From positions 180,455-244,454 of the forward strand of contig NZ_ATZF01000006.1 of assembly GCF_000428065.1 (NCBI RefSeq): a stretch of DNA of 64,000 bases. Direction: 5' to 3'. The number at the start of each line of letters is the position of its first letter. Positions within the stretch are counted from its first letter, which is position 1. The notes beneath the pieces are model-generated. The model did no database searches. It had not been told where the DNA came from and saw only the letters and a program-made list of their open reading frames with translations. Positions 63,834 to 64,000 of this stretch are shown piece by piece. The position numbers and the translations under genes are program-made. The stretch comes from Shimazuella kribbensis DSM 45090. Its GTDB lineage: Bacteria > Bacillota > Bacilli > Thermoactinomycetales > Thermoactinomycetaceae.

Positions 63834-64000
63834 TTGAGACTCCACACGACTAAAGTCGTGGGATTCTTAGGTAGTTAGCGCACTCACTCCATTTCTGCTT
63901 TGTGCAACTCCCAAGTTCAGGGCTGTCTCATCAGCCCGTCCCATGCAGTTAGAAGTGTACCCACATGGGCGGAACGCCTGTTACCAGCGTTCTAGTCCTC
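63834..64000 (-). mobile_element. Second copy of the IS200/IS605-like RNA element (cut by window end)
   Basis: The inverse complement of 21414-21582 with about a dozen changes. It includes a compensated pair in the GAACGC/GCGTTC stem (63987-63992 with 63972-63977) and a perfect CACGAC/GTCGTG right-end hairpin. Its terminal TCAA on the minus strand corresponds to 63837-63834. The left part lies beyond the window. Confidence 0.8.

Overview
The window carries the conserved cell-division, peptidoglycan-precursor and sporulation region of a low-GC, endospore-forming Bacillota (Bacillales-like). Marker genes are spoIIGA, sigE, sigG, spoVD, spoVE, spoVID and a spore-coat kinase-like gene. Gene order is that of the Bacillus subtilis chromosome read backwards: rluD(ylyB)-lspA-ylyA-like ... 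ileS-divIVA-ylmH-ylmG-sepF-ylmE-ylmD-ylmC ... sigG-sigE-spoIIGA ... ftsZ-ftsA-divIB ... murB-murG-spoVE-murD-mraY-murF-murE-spoVD, almost all on the minus strand. A Thermoactinomycetaceae-like host is possible, but the sequence alone does not prove the family.

The backbone is interrupted by accessory islands. Island 1 (2.7-7.7 kb) has an MFS exporter, small unknown genes, a GNAT enzyme, a broken TnpB gene and a small barrel protein with a paralogue at the left edge. Island 2 (15.4-20 kb) has a frameshifted Sel1-type gene and a TetR-MMPL exporter pair. Island 3 (23.3-30.6 kb), between spoIIGA and ftsZ, has two strikingly GC-rich genes (a 13-residue-repeat protein and a phage-type protein) around HxlR/alcohol dehydrogenase, GDSL hydrolase and HD-domain genes. 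Short non-coding IS200/IS605-like elements with folded-RNA character lie at 21.3 kb, 35.5 kb and the right edge.

Right of spoVD (45.9-58.4 kb) come small HTH genes, ysxE-spoVID, a cysteine dioxygenase-like gene, a carbon block (gnd, zwf, cyclase family, ptsG) and threonine aldolase. From 58.5 to 63.8 kb lies a regulator-rich accessory zone. It contains remnants of an integrative element (integrase tail, frameshifted YolD gene), nested inverted repeats, a five-copy 16-bp tandem repeat next to a small Xre operon, and a MerR/dehydrogenase pair.

Functionally, lspA, rluD and ileS (with a T-box leader) are housekeeping. MurB-G, MraY, SpoVE and SpoVD make and polymerise lipid II. FtsZ, FtsA, SepF, DivIB and DivIVA build and place the divisome. 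SpoIIGA activates SigE, and SigG acts later in the forespore. The least explained items are the 13-residue-repeat protein, the mobile structured-RNA elements and the repeat architecture at 59-62 kb.
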